Shown here piece by piece: positions 6,834-15,296 of a stretch of DNA of 18,180 nt. The position numbers and the translations under genes are program-made. Numbering within the stretch: the stretch's first letter is position 1; each line of letters begins with the position of its first letter. The stretch spans positions 1 to 18,180 of the forward strand of contig CABUAH010000040.1 in the NCBI GenBank assembly GCA_902489475.1. Direction: 5' to 3'. The notes beneath the pieces were generated by a model. It saw only the letters and a program-made list of their open reading frames with translations, had not been told where the DNA came from and did no database searches. The stretch is from an uncultured Oscillospiraceae bacterium (GTDB lineage: Bacteria > Bacillota > Clostridia > Oscillospirales > Ruminococcaceae).

Positions 6834-7207
6834 AAAACGCTGTGAAGATGGGGATATTCGCTGTCATAAACCATTTTTATTCCTTGCTTTATTGCATCGC
6901 ATTCACTTAGAAATTCTTCGCTGTCCTCGCTCAAAAGATATTTGAGCTTCGACACCGACAAAGATATATCTTCAAGTTTTGTACTTTGAACTATATAAGA
7001 CATATAGGTATAGTATTCATCCCAAGACCGATTCAGCCGTGTTAATTCCTCCTCGGCTTTATCGGTTTTGTTTTCTTTATAAAGCATTTGAATATGATCT
7101 ATCTGCTGTGTAATCTCATCGTTTTTTCTGTCAAAAACAAACAGCGAATAGATGCTTCCCGCAATTATCAAAACAAGTATAGTTACGCTTGTTACAAACC
7201 TCTTCAT
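6830..7207 (-). CDS. DUF4363-like single-pass membrane protein
   Basis: This 125-residue protein has one N-terminal membrane segment at about 5-24. A short basic start suggests the rest lies outside the cytoplasm. The soluble part is charged and likely helical, with a pattern of conserved Trp, Tyr and acidic residues (RLNRSWDEYYTYMSY at about 58-72). Size, shape and position beside a DUF421 gene fit DUF4363, a family known mainly from spore-forming Clostridia with no established function. The ATG overlaps the stop of the DUF421 gene by 4 bases, so the two are translationally coupled. The 3' end overlaps the nrdR stop codon by 4 bases. Confidence 0.72.
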   Translation of the reverse strand: MKRFVTSVTILVLIIAGSIYSLFVFDRKNDEITQQIDHIQMLYKENKTDKAEEELTRLNRSWDEYYTYMSYIVQSTKLEDISLSVSKLKYLLSEDSEEFLSECDAIKQGIKMVYDSEYPHLHSVF

Positions 7208-7890
7208 TTTGCCTGTCCTTTATCTTTTCTTATAATAGTATAGTTTTTATCCTCGTCAGAACTTAATAAAAACACATCCTTAGGCTTAACCTTGTTTTTA
7301 TTCAAAACATTGTTAAGCCATTTTTCATTTAGTCCTAAAAGTGATAAAGCCTTTTGAGATACCACACCGTCTTCGATAATTACCTGAGGCGGATTCTGAG
7401 AAGCTGAATTTTTATTTTGAGTTATATCAAGAGTTATCGGCTGGTAATCTTTTTTTTGTAAAACATTTATCCTGCCTGTTGTTTCAACAATTGCGTACTG
7501 AACCTCATTTATGTCGAATACACCCTGCTCTCTGAAACCTTCCATCATATCGTCAACCGAGTATCTTAACTGCTTAAGAGCCTTTTGATCCACAACGCCG
7601 TTACATACAACTATTCTCGGCTTTCCGGAAACTATCCTCCTCACGCTTTTTGACCTAAGGGTTACAATTGACATTATCACATCAAAACAGACAAGCGATA
7701 TTATAGGAACCAATCCTGTTGCAAGCGGAAGATTAATATCCTCTATCGGAAGCGTTGCAATATTTGAAACTAAAATTGTTATTACAAGTTCACTCGGCTG
7801 AAGCTCGCCTATCTGTCTTTTTCCCATAAGCCTAATTGAGAAAATAACCACAAAATACAAAACCAGCGCTCGAAGAAAAATTATAAGCAT
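7204..7890 (-). CDS. DUF421-family membrane protein (YetF-like)
   Basis: This 228-residue protein has about three membrane segments in residues 1-78, with the family motif RLMGKRQIGELQPSELV at 20-36, then a cytosolic region. The soluble part contains two related units: GKPRIVVCNGVVDQKAL at about 89-105 and PPQVIIEDGVVSQKAL at about 167-182. DUF421 proteins are widespread in sporulating Firmicutes and relatives such as Bacillus YetF have been linked to spore membrane properties; the molecular role is not settled. A good ribosome site (AAAGGAGG) precedes the ATG. It is first in a two-gene unit with the DUF4363 protein and diverges from gerA across 199 bp. Confidence 0.85.
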   Translation of the reverse strand: MLIIFLRALVLYFVVIFSIRLMGKRQIGELQPSELVITILVSNIATLPIEDINLPLATGLVPIISLVCFDVIMSIVTLRSKSVRRIVSGKPRIVVCNGVVDQKALKQLRYSVDDMMEGFREQGVFDINEVQYAIVETTGRINVLQKKDYQPITLDITQNKNSASQNPPQVIIEDGVVSQKALSLLGLNEKWLNNVLNKNKVKPKDVFLLSSDEDKNYTIIRKDKGQAK

Positions 7891-8021
7891 TTTTAAGCCT
7901 CCTTTATTAAAAATAATTTTCCCTTAAAACATCTTATCATTCGTGAATATCGAAGCTTTTTTTACAAATATTAATAATCAAAAGAAAGATTTGTCTATAC
8001 GCTTTTACGCTTAACTACAAC

Positions 8022-8050
8022 TTATTAAAACACACCTTGCTTTTTATAAT
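8022..8050 (+). promoter_or_regulatory. Candidate promoter of the gerABC operon
   Basis: TATAAT at 8045-8050 is a full -10 match. TTATTA at 8022-8027 sits 17 bases upstream but matches the -35 consensus at only 3 of 6 positions. Germination operons are normally read by the forespore sigma factor G; I could not find a convincing sigma-G pair in 7891-8089. Confidence 0.35.
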
Positions 8051-8089
8051 GCAACATATTTGCGTAAATTTATTAAGGGAGATTTGAAG

Positions 8090-9568
8090 ATGAATATAGA
8101 TGATAAAAACTATGCTCATGTACTTTTGCCCGAAAGTGCAGAGGAGTTTAAGAAAATGCTCAAGGACGCCGCCGGCAACACTATGGACGTCAACATTACC
8201 GATGTCATGGTTTCCGGACACAAATGCGTTTTTGTTGCGGCTGAAGGAATGATCTCAACACAAGCTTTATCAACGCTTGTATTTGAACCTCTTATGAGAT
8301 TTGACACGGGTGATACGGCAAGCGCTGACGAGGTTTACAAATTTCTTACCAAGCAAAGTATTATGACAATAGACCGCCAGGAGCTTACTACCTTTGGAGA
8401 AGTGTTTATGCGGCTCTTTTCAGGCTTCGCCATTATTTTTATCGACCAAAAAAACAAAGCGATAAGCCTCGGGATTCAAGGCTATGATAAAAGAGGAGTT
8501 GAAAACCCCTCGTCTGACAGCACTATTTTAGGCGCACAGGACGGTTTTATAGAAGCGCTTAGGACAAACGTATCGCTTGTGCGAAGAAGAATAAAATCTC
8601 CTAAGCTTAAATTTGAGCTAATGCAAATCGGAAAAACAACCAAAACAGATGTTGCGGTTGCATACATTTCAGATAAAGCAGATAAGCGAATCGTCAACGA
8701 GGTAAAACGCAGACTTGAATCCATTGAGCTTGAAACGATTTTTTCAAGCGGTTATATCGAACCTTTTTTAGAGGGCGAACATAAAACGATTTTTTCATCC
8801 GTCAATACAACCGACCGCCCCGACGCCTTTTGTATAAAGCTAAACGAAGGAAAGGTTGGAGTTATTATTGACGGAACTCCTTTTGCGCTTGTTGTACCGA
8901 CTATTTTTATGGAAGCATTCAGAACAGTAGACGATTATGCTTCACGAGGATTTTATGTAATTTATATACGATGGATAAAGTATCTCTCATTTTTCCTTGC
9001 CGTTGCGCTCCCGGGAATATATGTAGCCGTTTCCTCCTACCACCCCGAAATGCTAAGCCACCGGCTTTTGCTGAATCTTGTGGCGGCAAAGGAATCCACA
9101 CCTTATTCGGTAACTGCGGAAGCAATGATAATTACCATTATGTACGAAATCATGAGAGAAGCAGGAATAAGACTTCCGAAAGCTGTCGGAGGAGCGGTGT
9201 CAATTGTCGGCGCTCTTATAATAGGAGATGCTGCCGTTACCTCATCTTTGATCTCAGCGCCTCTTCTTATTATTATAGGTCTTACCGCAACCGCTTCATT
9301 TGTTATTCCAAGCTTAAACCAACAGACTTCCGTTCTTAGACTTGTTTATATAGTAGTAGGCGGATTGTTTGGTCTTTACGGAATAAGCATTATTACCGTT
9401 ATGATTATCGCAAGTACCTGTGCGCTAAACAATTTCGGCATTCCGTATACCGCTCCTGTATCTCCGGTCACACCAAGTGCATTACGAGATGTGTTTGCAA
9501 GGTCAAGTTTTAAACACCTTCAGAAAACAAAAGGCAAGGTTGAAAATTTAAACGGAGTAAAAAAATAA
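8090..9568 (+). CDS. gerA: Spore germination receptor subunit A (GerA family)
   Basis: GerA-type subunits sit in the spore inner membrane and, with the B and C subunits, detect germinants and trigger ion release. The start at 8090 (492 residues) is chosen because AAGGGAG lies about 9 bases upstream; an in-frame TTG at 8060 lacks a ribosome site. Residues about 1-280 form the soluble N-terminal domain. The membrane part follows, beginning near IRWIKYLSFFLAVALPGIYVA, with several more segments and the family pattern AEAMIITIMYEIMREAGIRLP...VGGAVSIVGALIIGDAAV. The tail after SVLRLVYIVVGG ends in charged residues. Length and order (A, B, C) are normal. The germinant cannot be predicted from sequence. 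Confidence 0.93.
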   Translation: MNIDDKNYAHVLLPESAEEFKKMLKDAAGNTMDVNITDVMVSGHKCVFVAAEGMISTQALSTLVFEPLMRFDTGDTASADEVYKFLTKQSIMTIDRQELTTFGEVFMRLFSGFAIIFIDQKNKAISLGIQGYDKRGVENPSSDSTILGAQDGFIEALRTNVSLVRRRIKSPKLKFELMQIGKTTKTDVAVAYISDKADKRIVNEVKRRLESIELETIFSSGYIEPFLEGEHKTIFSSVNTTDRPDAFCIKLNEGKVGVIIDGTPFALVVPTIFMEAFRTVDDYASRGFYVIYIRWIKYLSFFLAVALPGIYVAVSSYHPEMLSHRLLLNLVAAKESTPYSVTAEAMIITIMYEIMREAGIRLPKAVGGAVSIVGALIIGDAAVTSSLISAPLLIIIGLTATASFVIPSLNQQTSVLRLVYIVVGGLFGLYGISIITVMIIASTCALNNFGIPYTAPVSPVTPSALRDVFARSSFKHLQKTKGKVENLNGVKK

Positions 9569-9587
9569 ACTCGGAGGTTCATACCAT

Positions 9588-10661
9588 ATGAAAATTTCCT
9601 CGTGGCAGCTTTTACTGCTTCTGTTCCTTTCAAGGCTATTTATGACAATAACCTTTTTTTCTCTCGACGATTCAGATTCCGCTTCAATAATTCTTCCGTT
9701 TGCTGCGTCCGTGTTAGTAGAAGTTATATTGTTTGTTCCGGCAATACTTTTATATAAAATACACCCCAACGAAAATGTAATAATTTCTGCATTCAAAGTG
9801 AACAAGGCTTTAGGAATCATATTAATTTGTATATACAGTATCTTTTTAACTTTTATGGTTTTTAAAACAGTACGGTTTTTTCTTTATTTCTTTGAAACGG
9901 AATTTTCTGCACTCCTTCCAATCGTATGGGTGGGGGTAATTCTCATAGCCGCTTCAATTTATGTTGCGTATCTCGGAATTGAAGCTGCTGCAAGAAGCGC
10001 TGCTGTTGTTTTCGGTCTTTTTATAGTAATGCTCCTTATAGTTATTTTTGCAACGGCAGATGATTTTGAGCTTTCAAATTACTATACAGTTCCGCTAACC
10101 TCCAACCGCCTTTTCCAAGGCATTTTAGACGGAATTTCAAGGAGCGATGAAACGGTAATTTTAATTTTAATTACACCGTATCTCAAAGAGAAAATATGCA
10201 GGGCAATATACGGCTACTTGGGCTTAAAACTTGTTTTTATAGAGGGAATAATAATTTGCTGTATGCTTCTTCTCGGCGGATACATGATCGCCTCACCATT
10301 TTCGTTCTTTACAATGTGTCAATATGCAAAAACCGCATTCATCGAACGTCTTGACGCTGTGTATTTAATCGTGTGGACTCTGATGGGAGTTATCAAGCTT
10401 TCGATGTATTCCATTTCGCTTTTTCCGGCATTGGAGGGATTTCCCAAGTTCAAAAAGCACAAGCTTTTAATAACTTCGCTGCCGTTTATTATCGGAGGTA
10501 TCCCGGCACTTTTGTTTGCTTACAAGGATCAAATGATAATACCGTTTTTAGATACAAACATTTCCTTTTATGCAATAATAGCGCTGACCTTTGTGGTTCC
10601 GCTTATAATTTATATACTAAGGAGGTTTAAGCGTGAAAAAAATAAGCCTTATAATTCTTAG
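9588..10661 (+). CDS. gerB: Spore germination permease subunit B (GerB family)
   Basis: This 357-residue, very hydrophobic protein has about ten membrane segments and belongs to the endospore germination permease group, related to amino-acid transporters. In Bacillus receptors this subunit is thought to bind the germinant. It begins MKISSWQLLLLLFLSRLF, as is typical, and a charged tail RRFKREKNKPYNS follows the last segment. CGGAGG precedes the ATG and the gene starts 19 bases after gerA stops. Its last 29 bases overlap gerC in another frame, and the gerC ribosome site AGGAGG lies inside gerB. Confidence 0.9.
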   Translation: MKISSWQLLLLLFLSRLFMTITFFSLDDSDSASIILPFAASVLVEVILFVPAILLYKIHPNENVIISAFKVNKALGIILICIYSIFLTFMVFKTVRFFLYFFETEFSALLPIVWVGVILIAASIYVAYLGIEAAARSAAVVFGLFIVMLLIVIFATADDFELSNYYTVPLTSNRLFQGILDGISRSDETVILILITPYLKEKICRAIYGYLGLKLVFIEGIIICCMLLLGGYMIASPFSFFTMCQYAKTAFIERLDAVYLIVWTLMGVIKLSMYSISLFPALEGFPKFKKHKLLITSLPFIIGGIPALLFAYKDQMIIPFLDTNISFYAIIALTFVVPLIIYILRRFKREKNKPYNS

Positions 10662-11751
10662 CGTACTGTACTGCATCTTTTTCATGAGCGGATGCGCCCC
10701 TAAAGCTCCCGACAAAATAGGAATAGTTCACGCTGTTGGAATTGACCCCTCTAAAGACGGAGGCTTCACTGTATCATTCCAGATTTTCAGGGTATCCTCT
10801 TCCGGTTCTCAAACGCCTATTGACCCAAGTAAAACAAACATCGAAGTCATCTCCTCTTCTTCAAAAACGATCGAAGGCGCAGTTGAGCAATGTGAAAATC
10901 AGATAGGTAAAACCCTGTTTTTCGGACATTGTCAGCTTCTTGTTATAAACAAAAAGATCGAAGATATTTATAGCTGCCTTGACTTTTTTGTAAACAACAA
11001 TGACTCATCAATCAACATGAGTGTTGCAGCAACCGAAGATAAAGCCAAGAACATCATAAATTCCGATATTTCAAGCGGCACAGTAGCTGCAGAAACAATG
11101 AAAAAAATCTTTGATACCTCGGTAAACGACGGCTTTGCTGTTGCATCGGAGTTTATGAAAGTGATCTCGGCATATATTGATACAGATGCAACCGCAGTTT
11201 TACCTATTATGGAAAAACGGTCTCAGGCAATTTCAGATAAATCAAAAGAAGGCGGAGAGCCTGCTCAGGACGCAGTTGAAATTAACAAAGCAGTTTTGAT
11301 TACAAACGGAAAGTTTTCCGAAACACTTGAAAAAGAGGAGGTGGTAGGAATAAACTATTACCTTGGCACCATCAAAAATTCAGATATGATAATCGACACC
11401 TCCGAAGAAAACATCAGCGTAAAAATTAAGAGCGTTAAAGAAGAGACCTACGTAGACACTCATGCGTCCGACAAAATAGATTTTAAAAGAGATATAACCG
11501 TCAGAATTACCCTTCCAAAAGAAAAGAGCAAAAATATAAAGAATGAAATCAAAACCAAAGCGGAGCAGACAATTGAAAAATATATAAATAACGCTATTGA
11601 CAAAACGATTGTAAAAAACCGTGCCGATGTTATGAACTTTATCAGATATGTGCGCCAAAACGATTATGAAACTTATGAAAAGTATTCTGACGACTTTGAA
11701 AAACTCTTAGAAAAAATCCGCCCTGAAGTTTCAGTCACAGCAGTATTCTGA
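10633..11751 (+). CDS. gerC: Germination lipoprotein subunit C, Ger(x)C family
   Basis: This 372-residue lipoprotein is the outward-facing C subunit of the germinant receptor. It has a signal peptide and the lipobox MSGC with Cys21 as the anchor. Then comes the family start KIGIVHAVGIDPSKDGGFTVSFQIF, and a long C-terminal part including VSVKIKSVKEETYV-like strands and a helical end (KTKAEQTIEKYINNAIDKTI). The start is GTG, fixed by AGGAGG a few bases upstream and overlapping the end of gerB. No terminator is visible after the stop; the next promoter begins only 14 bases later. Confidence 0.9.
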   Translation: MKKISLIILSVLYCIFFMSGCAPKAPDKIGIVHAVGIDPSKDGGFTVSFQIFRVSSSGSQTPIDPSKTNIEVISSSSKTIEGAVEQCENQIGKTLFFGHCQLLVINKKIEDIYSCLDFFVNNNDSSINMSVAATEDKAKNIINSDISSGTVAAETMKKIFDTSVNDGFAVASEFMKVISAYIDTDATAVLPIMEKRSQAISDKSKEGGEPAQDAVEINKAVLITNGKFSETLEKEEVVGINYYLGTIKNSDMIIDTSEENISVKIKSVKEETYVDTHASDKIDFKRDITVRITLPKEKSKNIKNEIKTKAEQTIEKYINNAIDKTIVKNRADVMNFIRYVRQNDYETYEKYSDDFEKLLEKIRPEVSVTAVF

Positions 11752-11764
11752 CAATATATTAGCC

Positions 11765-11793
11765 TTGCAATTTCTTACACTTTATGGTATACT
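11765..11793 (+). promoter_or_regulatory. Promoter of the asp23-fakA-purB-metY unit
   Basis: TTGCAA (11765-11770) and TATACT (11788-11793) are 17 bases apart, with TGG before the -10. Start near 11800. About 22 of 29 positions are shared with the nrdR promoter. The upstream in-frame extension of the following gene would lie across this promoter, which supports the later start. Confidence 0.72.
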
Positions 11794-11833
11794 ACTTCTA
11801 GGTATTAAATCTATAAGAAAAGAGGGTGCAGAC

Positions 11834-12184
11834 TTGAAAAAAATAGAAAACCACCTCGGAGAAATCATTATAACCGACAAATATATAAAAAGTCTTATTG
11901 CCCGTACCGTTATCGAATGTATCGGCGTTGTCGGAATGAGCGGCTTCGGTGCAAAGCAAAAATTCAAGGCTTTTATAAATCGTGGCGGAAACGATACCGG
12001 CATTCTGCTCAAAACCAATGCACAGGGTGATCTTATTATTGATCTTCATATAATTGCTTCTTACGGAACTAACATTTCAACAGTTGCGCACATCATTGAG
12101 GACAAGGTTAAATATGCACTTGAATCGGAATTGAATATTAGCGTTCACCGGGTAAACACATATGTGGACGATATGAAAGCATAA
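11834..12184 (+). CDS. Asp23/Gls24 family envelope stress protein
   Basis: This 116-residue protein belongs to the Asp23/Gls24 (DUF322) family, small proteins associated with the Gram-positive cell envelope or membrane. The TTG start at 11834 follows AGAGGG by 7 bases and gives the family-typical start MKKIENHLGEIIITDKYIKSLIARTVIECIGVVGM. A longer reading from 11765 would run through the promoter. The protein alternates beta-strand-like segments (GILLKTNAQGDLIIDLHIIASYG) with a C-terminal helix. It is followed after 24 bases by fakA, the conserved pair known as yloU-yloV in Bacillus, so a functional link to lipid metabolism is plausible but unproven. Confidence 0.88.
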   Translation: MKKIENHLGEIIITDKYIKSLIARTVIECIGVVGMSGFGAKQKFKAFINRGGNDTGILLKTNAQGDLIIDLHIIASYGTNISTVAHIIEDKVKYALESELNISVHRVNTYVDDMKA

Positions 12185-12208
12185 AGACAACAAGGGGGTT
12201 ATTTTGTT

Positions 12209-13846
12209 TTGATTAATGGAAAAATTCTTCGGGACGCTTTTATAAGCGGCGCTAACAGCATCGCTAACGAAAGAGTTTCGGTTGACGAGCTTAATGTGTT
12301 CCCGGTTCCTGACGGAGATACCGGAACAAATATGTCTATGACTATGACCAATGCTTTGGCGGAACTTTCAAACATGAAGGACGGCTGCCATGTGTCAACC
12401 GTAGCCGATACTGCCGCTTCTGCTTTTTTAAGAGGAGCAAGAGGTAACAGCGGAGTTATTCTTTCTCTTATTTTCAGGGGATTTAAAAAAGCGTTCAAAG
12501 ATAAAAATACGGCGAGTGCAGCTGATTTTGCAAATGCGCTGAGAATAGGCGTTGACGGCGCTTATCAGTCTATCATGAAGCCGACGGAAGGCACTATTTT
12601 AACTGTGGCGAGGGTAGCTGCAGAACGTGCAGAAGAGATATCAAACAAAACCGACGATCTTATTTTAGTTGTAAAAGAAGCTCTTAACGCTGCTGAGGAA
12701 GCGCTTGCTAAAACTCCGGATCAGCTTCCTGCACTGAAAAAAGCAGGAGTTGTTGACGCAGGAGGAAAGGGCTTTGTAATAATCTTAAAAGCAATGTACG
12801 ACGTCATTTCGGGCGGCGAAATCGTAAAGAATGAAAAGGCGGAAAGCAAGCCCGTTATCACAACCGAAAACTTTTCAACGGCAGTAGGTGATTTTGACGA
12901 GGAAATTAACTTTACCTACTGTACTGAAATGCTGATAAAAAAAGAACCCGACAGCAAGGATTCTAAATCTTTAAGAGCATACCTTGAAACAATCGGAGAC
13001 TGTGTCGTAGTTGTTGAGGACGATGAAATCATAAAAGTTCACGTTCATACAAACAACCCGGGCAAGGCAATCGAAAAGGCGCTCACATTCGGAAGCATTA
13101 ATCTTCCGAAAATCGAAAACATGAAAATGCAGCACGACGGAAAGAAAAAATCTACCGATAAGCGTGAATACACTCCAGTTAAGCCTGAAAAGGAATACGG
13201 ATTTGTTGCAGTAGCAGCAGGCTTCGGACTTGAAGCAGTATTTAAGGATATGGGTGTAGACGTTGTTGTATCCGGCGGACAGACAATGAATCCTTCTACT
13301 GATGACATTTTAGGCGCAATAGTTTCCTGTCCTGCCGAAACAGTTTTTGTAATGCCGAACAACAAGAACATAATCATGGCGGCGGAGCAGGCGGCAAAGC
13401 TTGCCGACAGACGTGTTTGCGTTTTACAGACAAGAACAATTCCTCAGGGAATGAGCGCAATGTTCGGATATGATCCGGACGCTGATTTCAACACAAACAG
13501 AACGGAAATGACAAAGGCGTTTTCAAATGTTTCTACCGGACTTATAACCTTTGCGGCAAGAGACAGCGACTTTGACAATCATAAGATAAAGCAGGGCGAT
13601 ATTCTTGCTCTTGATGAAGGTAAGTTATCTTTTGTTGAGGACGATATTCAAAAGGCGGCGTACAAGCTTACCAAAAAGCTTGTAAACGGAAACTCACAGT
13701 TTATAACCTTAATACACGGAGCTGATGTTTCCGAAGAGGACGCAGAAAAGCTTTTAGCGCAGCTTGAATCAAAATACCAAAACCTTGAGATAAACCTTAT
13801 AAACGGCGGACAGCCGATTTACTACTACATCATTTCAGTTGAATAA
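12209..13846 (+). CDS. fakA: Fatty acid kinase catalytic subunit FakA (DAK2/DegV-like, YloV)
   Basis: FakA phosphorylates fatty acids held by FakB proteins, giving acyl-phosphates for phospholipid synthesis in the cytoplasm. This 545-residue protein has the normal length. The DAK2 ATP-binding domain is N-terminal, with NVFPVPDGDTGTNMSMTM at 29-46 (Asp35, Asp37 and Asn41 probably bind Mg-ATP) and RGARGNSGVILS at 75-86. The middle and C-terminal halves are DegV-like, including a His-rich strand KVHVHTNNPG and the late segment FITLIHGADVSEEDAE. The start is TTG, preceded by AAGGGGG. No fakB lies in the window. It is second in the operon after the Asp23-like gene. Confidence 0.9.
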   Translation: MINGKILRDAFISGANSIANERVSVDELNVFPVPDGDTGTNMSMTMTNALAELSNMKDGCHVSTVADTAASAFLRGARGNSGVILSLIFRGFKKAFKDKNTASAADFANALRIGVDGAYQSIMKPTEGTILTVARVAAERAEEISNKTDDLILVVKEALNAAEEALAKTPDQLPALKKAGVVDAGGKGFVIILKAMYDVISGGEIVKNEKAESKPVITTENFSTAVGDFDEEINFTYCTEMLIKKEPDSKDSKSLRAYLETIGDCVVVVEDDEIIKVHVHTNNPGKAIEKALTFGSINLPKIENMKMQHDGKKKSTDKREYTPVKPEKEYGFVAVAAGFGLEAVFKDMGVDVVVSGGQTMNPSTDDILGAIVSCPAETVFVMPNNKNIIMAAEQAAKLADRRVCVLQTRTIPQGMSAMFGYDPDADFNTNRTEMTKAFSNVSTGLITFAARDSDFDNHKIKQGDILALDEGKLSFVEDDIQKAAYKLTKKLVNGNSQFITLIHGADVSEEDAEKLLAQLESKYQNLEINLINGGQPIYYYIISVE

Positions 13847-13868
13847 CAATTTTGGAGGAACTTACATT

Positions 13869-15296
13869 ATGACAAACAGCTACGAAAGTCCGTTTTGCAC
13901 GAGATATGCCAGTAAGGAAATGCAGTATATATTTTCTGCTGACAAAAAGTTTACAACCTGGAGAAAGCTTTGGGTTGCTTTAGCAAGAGCTGAGATGAAG
14001 CTCGGTCTTCCGATCACACAGCAACAGGTTGACGAGCTTGAAGCAAATATAGAAAATATAGATTATGAAGTGGCACGGGAACGTGAAAAGCTTGTTCGCC
14101 ACGATGTAATGTCGCACGTTTATACATATGGCTTAGCTTGCCCTAATGCCAAGGGAATTATTCACCTCGGTGCAACCTCCTGCTATGTCGGTGACAACAC
14201 AGATGTTATTATCATGCGTGACGCTTTAAAGGTTATAAAGAGAAAGCTTATCGGCGTTATTGCCCAACTCAGCGAATTCGCCGAGAAATACAAAAACCTG
14301 CCTGCACTTGCATACACTCATCTTCAGCCGGCTCAGCTTACAACGATAGGTAAACGTGCAACCCTTTGGTGCAACGAGCTTTTGATGGATCTTGAGGAAA
14401 TAGACTTCAGACTTCAAAATCTTAAGCTTTTAGGCTCTAAGGGAACAACCGGTACGCAGGCAAGCTTCATGGAGCTTTTTGAGGGCGACAGTGAAAAAAT
14501 AAAGGCACTCGAAAAAATGATAGCTGAGGAAATGGGCTTTTCGGACGTTGTTCCGGTTTCGGGACAAACTTATTCAAGAAAAGTTGATTCCGCTATTGTT
14601 GCAACTCTTTCGGGAATTGCTCAAAGCGCATCAAAGTTTTCAAACGATATAAGAATTCTGCAAAGCTTTAAAGAGGTTGAAGAGCCGTTTGAGAAAAACC
14701 AGATAGGCTCATCGGCTATGGCTTATAAGCGCAATCCTATGAGATGTGAAAGAATTACTTCTCTTGCAAGATATGTAATGGTAGATATGCTCAATCCGGC
14801 ATTCACCGCAGGAACACAGTGGTTTGAGAGAACGCTTGACGATTCCGCAAACAAGCGTATTTCCGTTGCAGAGGCATTTTTAGGCGTTGACGCAATTTTA
14901 AACATCATGCTCAATGTCACAGACGGGCTTGTTGTTCATGAAAAGATCGTCACAAAGAGAGTAATGGCTGAGTTACCGTTTATGGCAACAGAAAACATAA
15001 TGATGAACGCTGTTAAAAAAGGCGGCGACCGTCAGGAGCTTCACGAGAGAATCAGAGAATACTCGATGCTTGCGGGTGCAAGAGTAAAGGACGAAGGACT
15101 CGACAACAATCTTTGCGAGCTTATTTTAAATGATCCTATGTTTATGATAACAAAGGAAGAAATGGACGACATTATGAAGCCGATAAACTTTATCGGAAGA
15201 AGCTCACAGCAGGTTGATGAGTTTATCGAAAACTGCGTTCGTCCTGTTCTTGATAAAAACGGATATGAAAAGGAAAGCGTAGAAATAAATGTTTAA
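13869..15296 (+). CDS. purB: Adenylosuccinate lyase
   Basis: PurB makes two fumarate-releasing cuts in purine synthesis: SAICAR to AICAR and adenylosuccinate to AMP. The ATG at 13869 (475 residues) is chosen because TTGGAGG lies about 10 bases upstream; an in-frame ATG at 13839 would overlap the end of fakA. Family motifs are present: RHDVMSH at 77-83, HLGATSCYVGDNTD at 99-112, the catalytic His151 in THLQPAQ, KGTTGTQASF at 191-200, and the signature loop GSSAMAYKRNP at 280-290 with the mobile serines. The 475-residue form is typical of Clostridia. It starts 22 bases after fakA, and its last 8 bases overlap the next gene. Confidence 0.95.
   Translation: MTNSYESPFCTRYASKEMQYIFSADKKFTTWRKLWVALARAEMKLGLPITQQQVDELEANIENIDYEVAREREKLVRHDVMSHVYTYGLACPNAKGIIHLGATSCYVGDNTDVIIMRDALKVIKRKLIGVIAQLSEFAEKYKNLPALAYTHLQPAQLTTIGKRATLWCNELLMDLEEIDFRLQNLKLLGSKGTTGTQASFMELFEGDSEKIKALEKMIAEEMGFSDVVPVSGQTYSRKVDSAIVATLSGIAQSASKFSNDIRILQSFKEVEEPFEKNQIGSSAMAYKRNPMRCERITSLARYVMVDMLNPAFTAGTQWFERTLDDSANKRISVAEAFLGVDAILNIMLNVTDGLVVHEKIVTKRVMAELPFMATENIMMNAVKKGGDRQELHERIREYSMLAGARVKDEGLDNNLCELILNDPMFMITKEEMDDIMKPINFIGRSSQQVDEFIENCVRPVLDKNGYEKESVEINV

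Noticed and set aside
8060..8089. Ten-residue N-terminal extension of GerA from a TTG
   Set aside because: There is no ribosome site for the TTG, and AAGGGAG fits the ATG at 8090.
8971..9339. Second plus-strand frame inside gerA, 122 residues
   Set aside because: It lies wholly inside the GerA membrane domain, has no ribosome site and has Cys/Arg-rich frame-shadow composition.
11765..11833. Longer Asp23-like protein starting at 11765
   Set aside because: The extra stretch is the promoter itself (TTGCAA-N17-TATACT); the TTG at 11834 has a ribosome site and gives the family-typical start.
13839..13868. Longer PurB starting inside fakA
   Set aside because: GGAGG is placed for the ATG at 13869, and the added residues do not resemble PurB.
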